Below are positions 39,197 through 49,990 of a stretch of DNA of 64,000 bases, in pieces (the stretch's first letter is position 1; each line of letters opens with the position of its first letter). The notes below the pieces were generated by a model. That model searched no databases and was not told the origin of the DNA. It was given only the letters and a program-made list of their open reading frames with translations. A program made the translations under genes and the position numbers. Origin of the DNA: Pythium myriotylum (Eukaryota; Oomycota; Peronosporomycetes; Pythiales; Pythiaceae); contig JALJCQ010000015.1 of NCBI GenBank assembly GCA_023091665.1, forward strand, positions 2,666,001 through 2,730,000. The letters run 5' to 3'.

Positions 39197-40946
39197 GTGG
39201 TGGATTGATGGGGTCTAATCCGCACTTAACGGCAAATGAGCTCGTCTTCAAATTGAAGCTGGGGAAGTACGCATAAATTCGAAGTCGGATGGGATTTGCG
39301 TGTTCGAAAATTTGAAGCTCCACATTCTGAAAAGCGAAGTCGGTTTTTCGAGAGGCCATCGCGTTGCTGAACACGCTGGTGAAGAGAGGTCTAGACAATT
39401 ATATGGGATCTATTCGACATATCTGCTTGGCTAGATTGGGCATCCTGACCGAAACAGTAGGGGGTGAAAATCCGTTCAGCATGATGGTTTTCGACCTCAA
39501 GGGAAATCTCGATGTGGAAGACGACCTCACCCTCTCGCGAGAACACCGCCTAAGTGGCTGAGACCAATCGCTGTGACTGTGCTTTAGTTCATGATGAAAC
39601 TTGACTCGATTCAACTCAGGCTCAGATCCCAGTGAAGCTCGTTACAATCGGCAATATGCTCCAACAAATGTTCGAGCCAATGTTTAACGGTGTCGTAGCA
39701 CCTGGCGTAGAGTACGAGCGATATGCATAATCTCTGCGCTACGAAGGAAACTTGGTGACGATTCGCACGAGGATTCCAATTGTTCGTTGGCTCGAGTGCA
39801 TGCCACAAATCGCTCCATTTTGGTATCACCATCGTCGATTTCAAGTTTGTAGTGTTGATGTCGTTGCGTTTGGCACGCTGACAAGTTCTGTTGTCATGTT
39901 GAACGTCTTGGTTGCGGTGCAAGTACTCATCTGCGTACTGGAAGTCAACGAGCACGTTAGAAACCTCTTTTAGCTTCTGATATCCAGTATTACCTACCAC
40001 ATCGCTCACTCTCTCGATTGATCTTCAAGTTTGCAGAAAAAAAAAAAACGATTCTCGTCCATGCATGCAAGTATATCACGTTACTTCCTTCACATTGAGT
40101 TCCCGGTGATCTTTTCCTTGATCATAGGTAAAGGTCCCGACAAAATCATGTCCAACAGTTCATGTATGTCGCTCGTCATCCTCGCTCTGCCGTTCGAAAT
40201 GCGTTCGTTGATCACTGTGCCAACCTTCTGGATAACCTTTCCGTTCTGAATCTCCAACTTCTCAAACAAACCAGTGGCGTGCTCACGAATTCGCTTGGTC
40301 CCACGTTTATACCCTTGAGCACGAATGGGGAAGACCTCGAGGCGGTTGATCTGGAGGCGGCGCACCATTCAATGCACGCACTAGTGCACAAACGTCGCAT
40401 GAACTCGTTTTTCATCGGAATGGCTTCCTTCTCACGATCACAAACCGCGGACTCTTCCCTCAAGTTCGTGAGAATCACATCTACTTCCCACGAAACTTTT
40501 CTCTGGAATCTTCTCGTTGTCCACCTCCAAGATGAGACGAGTGACGAGTTTACGTGGCGCTTCTCGGCATAGTTTTCTAGTGTTTGACACTTCTCCTTCT
40601 GTATGATACTGGAGCTTGCATCAAGCTCCGCCATCTTGCACAGTCCAACAACACGTGCTGGATGTTATTCAGATGCTGGTTCTGTCGAGGAGTCACTGAG
40701 CGACATAGCTCGGATATCCGCCAAGAGCTCTGTTTGGCCGACCATCTTGCATCCGGCGCTACTATCAATTTCTCATTTTACGACAGATGTCTTCCTCGCA
40801 TGGATTTTCTTCGCGTGCATCCATCAGAGCTCAGTCGCCGTCTCCACGTGCTCCACGCGCCCTCGTCTGGCAGTGAGCCATTCTTCGCCGCTTTCATGAG
40901 CCCATGTTTCAACCAATCGTAGCTTTCTCTACGAGACCAATTTCCC
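39197..40946 (-). other. Gene-poor stretch containing a probable gene relic
   Basis: The 1.75 kb between members h and i has no intact gene. The minus strand holds a set of short frames described as a relic at 40090-40634. Further short frames (39611-40009, 40577-40768) may belong to the same relic. An A12 run lies near 40037. Nothing was recognised at 39197-39600. Confidence 0.4.
40090..40634 (-). pseudogene. Unrecognised gene relic in two frames
   Basis: Two overlapping minus-strand frames read as one protein-like sequence if joined near 40330. The first (from 40634) contains TLENYAEKRHVNSSLVSSW and WEVDVILTNLREE. The second contains INRLEVFPIRAQGYKRGTKR and ends in SDIHELLDMILSGPLP. The composition is protein-like (charged, helical) and the join is natural, so an old frameshifted gene is more likely than chance. 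I do not recognise the family. Confidence 0.4.
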
Positions 40947-43024
40947 ATGCCGACAACTCTCGCCGCGACGGCGGTCGCGAGGGAGATCCGTGTGCGCCTC
41001 CGTCGCTGGTACGCGGCGCTGCGGTCGCTGGGCTCGCTGCAGTCGTTCCACTCGGTGCGCCAGGCGCTCTGTGACGACTCCTGCGAGCTCGCGCTCTGGA
41101 AGATTGAGAGCCACCCGACGACAGCGGCCGCGGCCAGCTACTTGCGAGCTGCCGAGGACGTCGCGCTGCTCAACTTGCTGGCGCGCCTCGATCTCCACGA
41201 GTTTGTGGACGAAGTCGTCGAGGTGTGGACGTTCGTGAAGGCGATCGAGGATGTGGAGCAGTTTGTTGGTAAGAACGTGGCGATCGCCGTGCAGCTCAAT
41301 GTCGTCAGTAACCACAGTCTCGCGGCGATTTCTGAGCGGATCATCGGCGTCGACGCTCCATCGTGTGCGTTCCAGGAAACGTACGCACTCGCGAAGAGAG
41401 TACTTCAGGAGACAGGCACGGGTGACGTTTCGGAACCGATCCCGCTGGTGCTTTCTGTGAGCTTGATCTCTTTATCCTGCAGCGACTGGGATTTCATGCT
41501 TCGTCAGATCCTTCAGCTCACAGTCACGCAGTGCAGTTTGCCAAGTGGTCCAGGCCGCGGCCAACGACCGTGCGCTTTCGAATCGTCGACGTAGATTTTG
41601 TGTCCAAGGGGCAGGCCGTGATTACTCTCAAGTCGTTGGATTATCTCCGCCAGATTGCAGAGCTGGGTGTGCGCATCAACAACCTTCTGGAATGTGACCT
41701 TGGGGCTCACAGCGATAATGCACAGCAGATTGTGAATGCCGTTCGGGTACTTATACCATCGTACACTGGATCGGGATGCTCCTCAGCCGGGATAGAGGGG
41801 ATCGAAGTCGGAGAAGACGCAACGCTGAGAGCCCACCAAGCCCTCTTCTCTGCCATTCAAGTCAACAAAACAGTCGAACGCGTCAAAATCACGATGCATC
41901 CTGAGGCGAGGATATCGCAAAATCGAGACGCCCAGGTGTCGTTTTGGCGATGGATCGCGTATGCTCTATTCAGCCGACACGCCGACCACAACGTGAAAGA
42001 GCTCAGTATATCGGGTAGCGATCTCAGCGAGGACGATGTAATTGCTATGCGCGAAGTGCTCCTCGCACAGAATCCGGCCGACGCCGTGATTGGCATGGGT
42101 CACTTACGGACAGAAAAGATATTGGCCTCGCGGTTTTACCTCAACAGACCTGATGAATGGCGTCATGACGAAACAAATTCATTCTGGGAGTCAGATGAAC
42201 CACTTCAGATTCGTGCGATCGAGCGACCGGATGGGATGTGGTGGCGCGTGATTCTTCCGGGTTGGGGTCAAGCATGGGTTCACACTTTCGATGCGATGCC
42301 GAGCAACGAACAAGCAGCAGTAACAGAAAGTGTTGGATCAACGATTCGCTCCGTATCCCTCGACGTGTCCGAGGTGAACGAGGAGGAGACTCTCTTGTTG
42401 CTCCAACTCGTCAGTCGCGGTCTGAAGAATCTTGAAATCACTGAAGCTTTCGGGATTTTCAATGCTGACCGCTGGTGCAGCCAGGTACTACGGTTATGCC
42501 CGGATCTGGAGAGTTTGGTACTACGGGAAGCATCGAATATCACGGACCTTAACATATTTGTCGAAGCAGCGCGCACAGGATACTTTCGCCTTCGACTACT
42601 CTCGGTGGAGGCTGATCCGGATGAACTTTCACTCGGAGTAAAATCTTTCTTCGAGGCGCTGACAGACCGGGAACATCAAATCGCTCGGTGCCTTCAAGAG
42701 CTATTTCTCGTGCTTTGGATCCCTGAAGAAGAAGAGCAAGATATCATTCTGTTGCTCACCAGAGTGCTTCAATTTAATCGGCGTCTACACACGTTGACAA
42801 TCTACTTCGTGGGATCTGGGCCAGATCGAATTATTGTCCCCATTGATGACGTCGTGATCCGCACTGCACCGTTGGCTCTTCGGAGTAAGCTTGCGTTTTT
42901 GAGTGTTGTGTACGGCCACCAGTTCACACAAACATCAGAAAGAGTTGACAGCGGGATATTATCGTCAATATTCCAGCTTGCGGCAGAATCTCAAGCTCGA
43001 AAAGTCGAGTTCAGAGCGGCCTGA
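40947..43024 (+). pseudogene. Family member i: LRR/SH3b-like family with one frameshift
   Basis: Frames 40947-41594 and 41531-43024 overlap and together match member g from end to end. The change of frame lies within 41535-41570, where one base is missing relative to a 693-codon gene. Both halves are otherwise clean. The 5' half has IRVRLRRWYAALRSLGSLQSF. The 3' half has FWRWIAYALFSRHADHNVKEL, SH3b-like MWWRVILPGWGQAWV, DRWC...CPDLESLVL, and the C-terminal RSKLAFLSVVYGHQ...LSSIFQLAAESQ. The overlap is far too short for an intron. With a single lesion this may be a recent pseudogene, an assembly error, or two proteins. The first about 250 bases are GC-rich. Confidence 0.82.
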
Positions 43025-44376
43025 GGGGGCTAGCAAACGTAATTCACACTAGAAAAGCTCTTCAAGTTCAGAGGTGGTCTTAAGTATGAGTTGAAATGAG
43101 TTCGAACCGTTGACTTACTCAGCTCAACCTCATTTTCGTGCTGAAGGGTGGTTTCATTTTCGATTCTCGGTATAGGAATGAATAGCACGGTTGTCATGGA
43201 TTCGGAAAGCACTGTTCGATCTCACATATTGGACTCCGGTGCATCTACTACACGTTCCCAATCGACCAAGAGGTGCCACCTTTGCGAAAATCAAACTGCA
43301 ATTGAAGGGGAGAAGCTGGCAGAGGATTGCTACACCTACAAATTCAACAGCGCAGGACCGAGAGAGGCGTCCTGTTGTTCCCGTCTGCTGCGGTGAGGTC
43401 GGTGATAAGCCCTTCGTACTCGACCTGATAGTTGTTGGCGGTGCGGTTTGCATAGGTCTTGGCTGCGGAAAAGCTGACGCCCACGTAGAACTTGTCAGAA
43501 ACGTCACGAACAACAACCGCCCCAGCTCCCCGGGCCCTGAGTTTCCTTGAGATCCGCCGTCGAAGAATATTAGGTTCTGTGCTGCTGGATCGTTGCAGCC
43601 TGCCGAGACCCGAGGTGTTCCTGAATGTGTCTCTCGGATCAGTCGCATGGCTGTGGCTGTGTGCGGAGTTGCTGCGCTTGCTTTCGTTCGCCTCCACCCC
43701 AGGTCTCTCAACGAAGTCGCCAAGGCTGTTAAACCCACGAACATGAAAAGGAGCTTTGGTCCGACTTGTTAAATACCTGTATCTCATGATAATGTAGCTA
43801 ATCTGAAATGAGAGGATACACATGTAGCCATGAACCCCGTGGAAGGTCAGCGACCACAGATTGGACTGATCAAATCGCGACCGAGTCGTCAGAGGATCAG
43901 ATCGAAGCATTCTGAAATGGCAACGTGCAAAGTCAAACGTATCCCATCTGTATTCCAACGAGGAATCTCTGACACAGAGTCGAATCTAGTTGAGCCCAAA
44001 AGGTCCACAGCAGCTGGCACTCTTCGCTGCTCATACGCCACTTCTCATCACTGGTACCGCAACCGCCAAATGGACAAAGAGTCTTTGAATGGGTTGGTGA
44101 CGCCAGCAGCCAGGTTCGTGCTCCTGTGGGTAAACATTGCAAGATATTTATATCGCAGCTGTGCCTCGTCACCTGGTCGCAAGCTGCTGCTTTGCCCCCT
44201 CAGCTTCTCTCCATCTTCCTTCAAACTACATCTCGTAAAGCAGATGAACAAAAAGCACTGAACGTTTTGCTCCTCTACCATAACTGCCTACTGGTCTCGC
44301 TCTCTCGTCCTCATTCTGACGGGGACACGCACAGATCAGTTTACGACACACCGCTTCCGAAGCAAAAGGACCCTCA
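43025..44376. other. Intergenic region, no supported gene
   Basis: About 1.35 kb. Two overlapping minus-strand frames (43154-43744 and 43344-43958) have no start with a signal peptide, no RxLR-EER pair and no known domain, so I do not call them genes. The last 150 bp should include the promoter of the symporter. Confidence 0.4.
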
Positions 44377-46182
44377 ATGATGGAAGGCGATGGGATCGTC
44401 CTGCTTGATCCGGAGCAACAACGAACTTTGTACGGCAACACGCTCCGAGCTGTGGAAAGCGCAGAATCTCTCTCGACTCGTCATCGTCATCATCAATCCC
44501 ACGACTCACAGACGACAGTGAGCAATGGCAGCACAGGCAAGCAGAGTTTCACGACAACGGGTAGTACCGGGAAGAGAAGTATCGCAACGGCCGGTGGTAG
44601 CCCCCGCACCAACTTCACGACTCGCAACGGTGATCGACCCCGCATTCAAATCCCACCAACTCACCTAGAAAGCTTCCAAGAGGATGGAATCAACGACCCA
44701 TGGATGTTCGAGATCCCGCGAGAATCAACCAGCGCCGAATCAACCGCCGAGAGAGAAAGCCAGGACATGTCCATGAAACTCGTTGTTGCTGGCATTGCTG
44801 TTGGCTTTGCGTTCGGGATCCTTTTCCAATTCTGGAAGATCTCTCCGGTGGCTGCTCAGTGGGTCAACCTTCCATGTGAGCTTTTCCTTCGTGCGCTCCA
44901 GTGTGTTGTCGTGCCGTACGTCTTTTGCTCGGTCGCAGTCGCTATTGGGGATATTGTCTACGTCGGCAAAATCTCGATCGTGGGTTTTCAGACTGCGAAG
45001 ATCTTTTTGACCTTCTGGGTTGCCACTACAATCATGGGTATGACGATCGCAATGTTGTTCCGACCGCTCTTCCGCCAAAGCAAGATCGACGGAGCGACGC
45101 CGCTTAACGCAATCAAATTCTCATGCGATAACAACAACGAGACTCTGACCATGCTGAGCAATAGCAGTATCTCCTGCCTGGCAGACGCCAACATGACAGC
45201 GCCAGAAGTGACCTTTGTCGTCAAAGATGTCGAAAACGTTCTCGCGAAGACAGCGACTACCAGTGCAATGCTTGGACTCAGCGATCTACTCTACGTTATG
45301 ATTCAGTACACCGTCTCGGCGAACCTTACCAACTCCTTCATCAAGAGTGAGCTGCTCTCGATCATTACATTCTCGATGGTGCTCGGCTCGATTGCTGGCC
45401 GAAACTTCTTTCGTAAGAGTCGGCGAGTCAACTACTTGTACTTGACCCTCCTTCAATTACGGGACGCGTTGTTCCTCATGATGGAATGGATCATCGCAGC
45501 TACGCCGATCGTGCTCGTATCGTTCATCGCATCGTTCATGGGCGCCAACAGCGACTCGCTCGGGAACTTCCGCCATGCCTACTACTACGTCCTCGCTGGG
45601 ATATCTGCAGCAGTCTTCCAAATGGTTATTCTGCTTCCATTGATCGTCTTCTTCATGACGCGATGCAACCCGTATAACCACATGCGGAAGATGATGCGAG
45701 CTTATGTCTTCTCTCTGGCGTGCTCGTCATCAATTGCGACTACTCCTGTAACCCTTTCGTGCCTCAAGCGAGCTCGGGTGTGTTCTCAGTCACTTTCCAA
45801 CTTCGTGATCTCGATCGGCGTCTCGTCGAGCACTAGTGCCATGGGGTTCTATTTGCCCATAGCTGTCACCTTCCTTGCCGAGTCATCTGGCCAAGAGCTC
45901 ACGGTCCCGCGGCTTATCGGAGTCTTTGCGCTGTCGATCGTTCTGTGCGTGGGCACACCACCTATCCCTGCGGCTGGCATCAACATGCTTTTGATCATCT
46001 ATCCAGTCCTAACAGGTGCAAGTCAAATGCCACCGAGTTTTACTTACCTCATCGCCATGGACGTCATCGTCGACCGCTTTGCGACGCTCTGCAACATCAA
46101 CGACGACATCATGGCGGTCAAGATCATCGCCGAGAACACAGACGAGACCGTCACGCAGGAGCACCTCGGCGAACGGTCCTAG
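44377..46182 (+). CDS. Dicarboxylate/amino acid:cation symporter (DAACS), copy 1
   Basis: The 601-residue protein has a long Ser/Thr/Asn-rich cytoplasmic N-terminus (about 125 residues) and then the eight-helix, two-hairpin fold of glutamate-transporter-type carriers. Hairpin 1 reads SSSIATTPVTLSC. TM7 has SSSTSAMGFYLP where animal EAATs have the sodium-site NMDGT motif. Hairpin 2 is TPPIPAAGINM, and TM8 keeps the D-R-x2-T-x2-N-x3-D signature (DRFATLCNINDD) that binds substrate and cation. A large extracellular loop between TM4 segments carries Asn-rich sites. It should import acidic or neutral amino acids or dicarboxylates at the plasma membrane. Copy 2 (52524-54326) is its inverted partner, ending with the same NTDETVTQExLGERS tail. 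Confidence 0.93.
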   Translation: MMEGDGIVLLDPEQQRTLYGNTLRAVESAESLSTRHRHHQSHDSQTTVSNGSTGKQSFTTTGSTGKRSIATAGGSPRTNFTTRNGDRPRIQIPPTHLESFQEDGINDPWMFEIPRESTSAESTAERESQDMSMKLVVAGIAVGFAFGILFQFWKISPVAAQWVNLPCELFLRALQCVVVPYVFCSVAVAIGDIVYVGKISIVGFQTAKIFLTFWVATTIMGMTIAMLFRPLFRQSKIDGATPLNAIKFSCDNNNETLTMLSNSSISCLADANMTAPEVTFVVKDVENVLAKTATTSAMLGLSDLLYVMIQYTVSANLTNSFIKSELLSIITFSMVLGSIAGRNFFRKSRRVNYLYLTLLQLRDALFLMMEWIIAATPIVLVSFIASFMGANSDSLGNFRHAYYYVLAGISAAVFQMVILLPLIVFFMTRCNPYNHMRKMMRAYVFSLACSSSIATTPVTLSCLKRARVCSQSLSNFVISIGVSSSTSAMGFYLPIAVTFLAESSGQELTVPRLIGVFALSIVLCVGTPPIPAAGINMLLIIYPVLTGASQMPPSFTYLIAMDVIVDRFATLCNINDDIMAVKIIAENTDETVTQEHLGERS

Positions 46183-46679
46183 ATACTTTCATCCTTGAAT
46201 ATGAACCAATACATCGTACTTGACAGCACTATTCACCTGAGATGCTTCCTGTCGACATAAACGGAAAATGGACTGCACAAGAAGGCAATCTGGCCGTAAT
46301 CGACTTTGTGGGGCTTTTTCCAGTTGGAATGAGCATGTAAACAGTGTAATTGCAATTGTGATTTGCTCACGAGGTGTCCGATTTAGAGGTGGATTCGGAT
46401 TTCCAGATCGAATCCGCAGCAATTTGGATTTGACCACGAGCTCAGAGCCCACTTCATGGTGAATTCTTGCCACCAGTACCACCATGGACATCCTTTGTCC
46501 TTCTTTCGTGCACAAAGAAGACTGCCGTAAAACAGACACGACCACCGACTTTACGGGTTTCGCCACTATCCCCACCAATTATTGGTTATAAATCCACCTT
46601 CATCCATATGATTGGCTGAAACACCTTCTTGACCTCCTCAGCAGCTTCCTCGGGTTTCTTCCACGAGCAGACCTCCACG
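46183..46679. other. Intergenic region upstream of member j
   Basis: No gene was seen. An inverted CCAAT pair (CCAATTATTGG, near 46575) and TATAAAT close to it lie about 90-105 bp before the start of member j and may be promoter elements. Confidence 0.35.
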
Positions 46680-48821
46680 ATGGCGTCGACCGCGAGCTTC
46701 CGCCTCCTGCGGCTCGACCGCTCGTGGATCGAGACGCTGCGCGCCATGCGCGTCCACGCCGTGGAAGACCCCTTCGCGCCCTCGCCCGCCGTCTGGCTCC
46801 AGTGGGCCTTCGTCGGCGAGCAGCGCGGCAATCTGCTGCGCTGGCTCGAGGCCATCGAGCTCTTCGTGCTGCTTGCGCGTGCCAACCGCGAGGCCTGGCG
46901 CGCCGCCGTGCTCGATCTGCGCAGGTCGAGCTATTACTCGTTCGCGCGCGCCTGGAACGAGCTCGTGCTCGAGCCGCGCGAGCTCCCGCGCGTGAGCGGC
47001 TACGAAGTCGTCTGCTCCGAGACCGATGACGCCGAACACGTGTGCGATTTCCTCGCGTCGCGTGTCACGCAGCGCAACCGCACGTCACCAGAGTACAACC
47101 ACATGCGCTCGATTTTGGAGGCCGAGATGGGCGCCGAGGCGCGCGAGATCCCTGTGCAGCTTCGCTACAACCCACGGCGACCGTGGAGATCCAGCATCGT
47201 TGGCCTGTTACCGCAGCTTGCGGCTCTTGCTAAGTCGCAGATGGAACACGCTAGTGAAGAAGAGAGTAGCTGCACGACTTCATCGAGGAAGTTGCGCAGC
47301 CGAGTCACGAGTGTCTATAATGAGATCAGCACATTCACTAGAGCTGATGAGTCGTTTTTGCGGCTCATGGTCGAGATCAAGACCAACGGCATCGACTTTG
47401 TGGACCTACCGCAGCTCAACTATGCATCCATGCCCCAAAAGAGTGTGTTTTTGATGACGGCACTTCAGCAGCTACTCGGCACGAGAAGCAGCGGCCACCC
47501 CGGAGGTGTCCGGCGCGTCTTTCTCACTGACAAGACACCTGCTCCGATCGCCGAGGCGTTGCTTTCGGCTGTGAGAGAGAGTCCGTCGGTGCACGAAGTC
47601 TACTTCAATTTCGAGGAGGCAGTTGATGAGGCTGATATTGTAGAGCGACGTCGTACTCTCCAGTGGATGGCCTATGCACTCTTCAGTGCCGAGGCACAGA
47701 ATCAGCTGTCCAAGATCACGTTGCGCTGCCGGTTTCTCACTCCTACACACGTTGCTATCTTGCAGGATGTACTCACTGCGAACGCCCCTCTCGAAGATCT
47801 CTTTCCAAGTAAAGATGCTTGTGCTGTTAGGCATACCCGTATTTCGACGTCAGGAATAACTCTCAGCGACCCAGATGACGAGAACGTTGTGCTCTCAGTG
47901 CTTGGCGATTTTGAGCTCAATGATTTGATTGTTCTTGGGGTGATCAAGGATTGGTGGAGGGTACTACTTCCTGGGTGGGGTCAAGCCTGGGTTCGAAAAG
48001 GCGATGCCCACTTGTCCGCACACCATATGCCCTCGGCACCGCACAAGGTTCGCTCAAACATCCGACTAGAGCTAGCGCAATTCGACGTGCAAGGTGTCGA
48101 CTCGATGCTGTCTTTTCTTTGCGTTATCGGATCCTGTGTCGTGAAGCTTCGTTTGCTTGATCGTGAGAGGGCCCTCGATTCATGGTGCCCCGACGTCTTC
48201 GACGCGTGCCCAAATCTCGAAGAGTTTGTGCTTTGGGAGGCTGTGCCTGATCGTCTTGCTGTTTTTGTGGACAGTTTTACAGAATCTCGCTGCCTCAGAC
48301 TGAAAAAACTTTTCATTGGCGTTGAGCTTCTCACTGAAGCAGCCCATCAGGAAATTATCCAACTCTTTCATGCCCTCTCTGATGCCCACCATCCTATGGC
48401 AAGAAGACTTGATGCCCTCGAAATCGACGTGTTCTGCACAATTGAGGGGAATGATATTGTCGACTCGAATGTACTTGACGTAGTCCTGGACATGCTCGAC
48501 AAGAATGTGCATCTATCTCGGCTGAAGTTGTATTTGCCGTTGGCTAGCACAGACATGGGCGCGATGCATGATATATCGGACGCATTGATGATGCATCATG
48601 CTGTGCCGATACCTTCTCCGGTTGCACCACTCGGGCACCGCGAGAAAGCTGCCTTGTTGAGTGTTGTGTGGGGAAATCATGAACACCTCGGTCCACAAAC
48701 CAGTGCAATGGCGGGGTTCGATCAACGGATTCTCTCAACGATCATCGGGTTCGTACCAGACCGCAAGATCCGCCTAGTTCACGTCGCGATGCCTCGTCCA
48801 GCAGAGCTGGCTCAAGAATGA
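46680..48821 (+). CDS. Family member j: full-length LRR/SH3b-like family protein
   Basis: The start at 46680 (MASTASFRLLRLDRSWIETL) follows a C-rich leader and gives 713 residues; an upstream TTG/other start would add 17 unrelated residues. The helical half contains WLEAIELFVLLARANREAW, a hydrophobic stretch shared with members e, g and k. The family block is LQWMAYALFSAEAQNQLSKI, the SH3b-like module WWRVLLPGWGQAWV, and the LRR-like part begins DSWCPDVFDACPNLEEFVL. The C-terminus reads EKAALLSVVWGNHE...LSTIIGFVPDRKIR, so IFxFAA is altered. The first 360 bases are strongly GC-rich. It sits between the two symporter copies with k, on the same strand. No signal peptide or catalytic motif is visible. 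Confidence 0.88.
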   Translation: MASTASFRLLRLDRSWIETLRAMRVHAVEDPFAPSPAVWLQWAFVGEQRGNLLRWLEAIELFVLLARANREAWRAAVLDLRRSSYYSFARAWNELVLEPRELPRVSGYEVVCSETDDAEHVCDFLASRVTQRNRTSPEYNHMRSILEAEMGAEAREIPVQLRYNPRRPWRSSIVGLLPQLAALAKSQMEHASEEESSCTTSSRKLRSRVTSVYNEISTFTRADESFLRLMVEIKTNGIDFVDLPQLNYASMPQKSVFLMTALQQLLGTRSSGHPGGVRRVFLTDKTPAPIAEALLSAVRESPSVHEVYFNFEEAVDEADIVERRRTLQWMAYALFSAEAQNQLSKITLRCRFLTPTHVAILQDVLTANAPLEDLFPSKDACAVRHTRISTSGITLSDPDDENVVLSVLGDFELNDLIVLGVIKDWWRVLLPGWGQAWVRKGDAHLSAHHMPSAPHKVRSNIRLELAQFDVQGVDSMLSFLCVIGSCVVKLRLLDRERALDSWCPDVFDACPNLEEFVLWEAVPDRLAVFVDSFTESRCLRLKKLFIGVELLTEAAHQEIIQLFHALSDAHHPMARRLDALEIDVFCTIEGNDIVDSNVLDVVLDMLDKNVHLSRLKLYLPLASTDMGAMHDISDALMMHHAVPIPSPVAPLGHREKAALLSVVWGNHEHLGPQTSAMAGFDQRILSTIIGFVPDRKIRLVHVAMPRPAELAQE

Positions 48822-49990
48822 ACAGCATTGGATAATGCAACGTCGATGATATGCTGCAGCGTCGAAGAAGAAGAGGAAGTGTCATTTTGTTTCGTGAGGA
48901 CAGCATAAAACTCTGAGGCAAGTGAAGAATTGACCATTTAATCCCATTCCGTGAGGCTCGATATCATCTTGATCCGACCAAGAACGCTAATTACTACAAG
49001 CATGAAAGCCTGACGATGGTGGGTTGCCATGTTCGACCAGCTACCAGAATAGAAGGTTTCCGATATTTCCTGCAGTCGCATTCAAATCTTTAGAGGCGGG
49101 CTCCAGCGCTTATTACTCGTCGATTGATCTCTTTGTCAACAACACGCAAAATTGGCATCTCATGCTGGTCTCCGACTTGCCACTTTTTTGTCGTTCAGAC
49201 CAAGATCATTTGAAGACTCGCGATCGACAGCGAATCTTTTGAGTACGCTTCATCCAGGCAAAGTGCGATACCCTTGATGATGAAATCTTGTGTTGACGCC
49301 ATTGATGCGGAACTAGTTGACAGTGAGAAGCTGTGGTGGTCACTATCAACTCGACAGCATTTGAACTGTAGCGTCGTGGGATGGGACTCTTGCCGAAATC
49401 AATAGGAGTTTATGAGTATCCCTCACACGTACTGTGCATTATTTTTCGAATGCTATCAAATCCTGTGCGAGTCTACTGCGGTGCTTGCCAACCACGTGTA
49501 TTTCTTTTCAGCTCAACGGCTCTATCGGTAACGTATCATATTTTTTATCCCCCTCATCTCCTCAATTTTCAACATCAGACTGGTTGTCATTCGCGGTTCG
49601 CAACCTTGGTCAAAGAGCCCCTCCCACTCCATCCCTCAGCTGTTACCGCTAATGTTCGTGACGGGTTTAGCTCCAGGTAGAGGACACTGGTCTCACCCAT
49701 CCTCAGCTCGTTCCAGTGCCGAGCTTTCTCGACAAAGCTCGGCCCACATTGGACTTTCCCCTGTTGACACTTGCGTATTTCATCCCTTCTCCCGCTGCTC
49801 ACATCGAAACCCGCGACGCAAAAATATCAGACAGGACACCCAAAACGCCCCCGGTCAAGTTGCCGTGGCGCCATATCTTCTGCCACGATATGGACAAAAC
49901 CCAATCAAGTTCCTATCCACACCTCCCACCACAGTTCGTAACAGGCTTCGAGTGTCCTGGAGCTCCTCACGGGATCACGGGATGCACAGC
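48822..49990. other. Intergenic region upstream of member k
   Basis: About 1.17 kb without a supported gene. The frame of member k is open back to 49652, but the extra 113 residues are Pro/Ser/Arg-rich without similarity to relatives, so this is probably leader and promoter. Confidence 0.4.

Noticed and set aside
41531..41594. Intron explaining the frame change in member i
   Set aside because: The frames overlap, and no more than a few bases could be removed; introns here are at least 51 bp.
43154..43958. Possible secreted effector gene on the minus strand
   Set aside because: Two frames overlap, but neither has a signal peptide, an RxLR-EER pair or a crinkler LFLAK motif.
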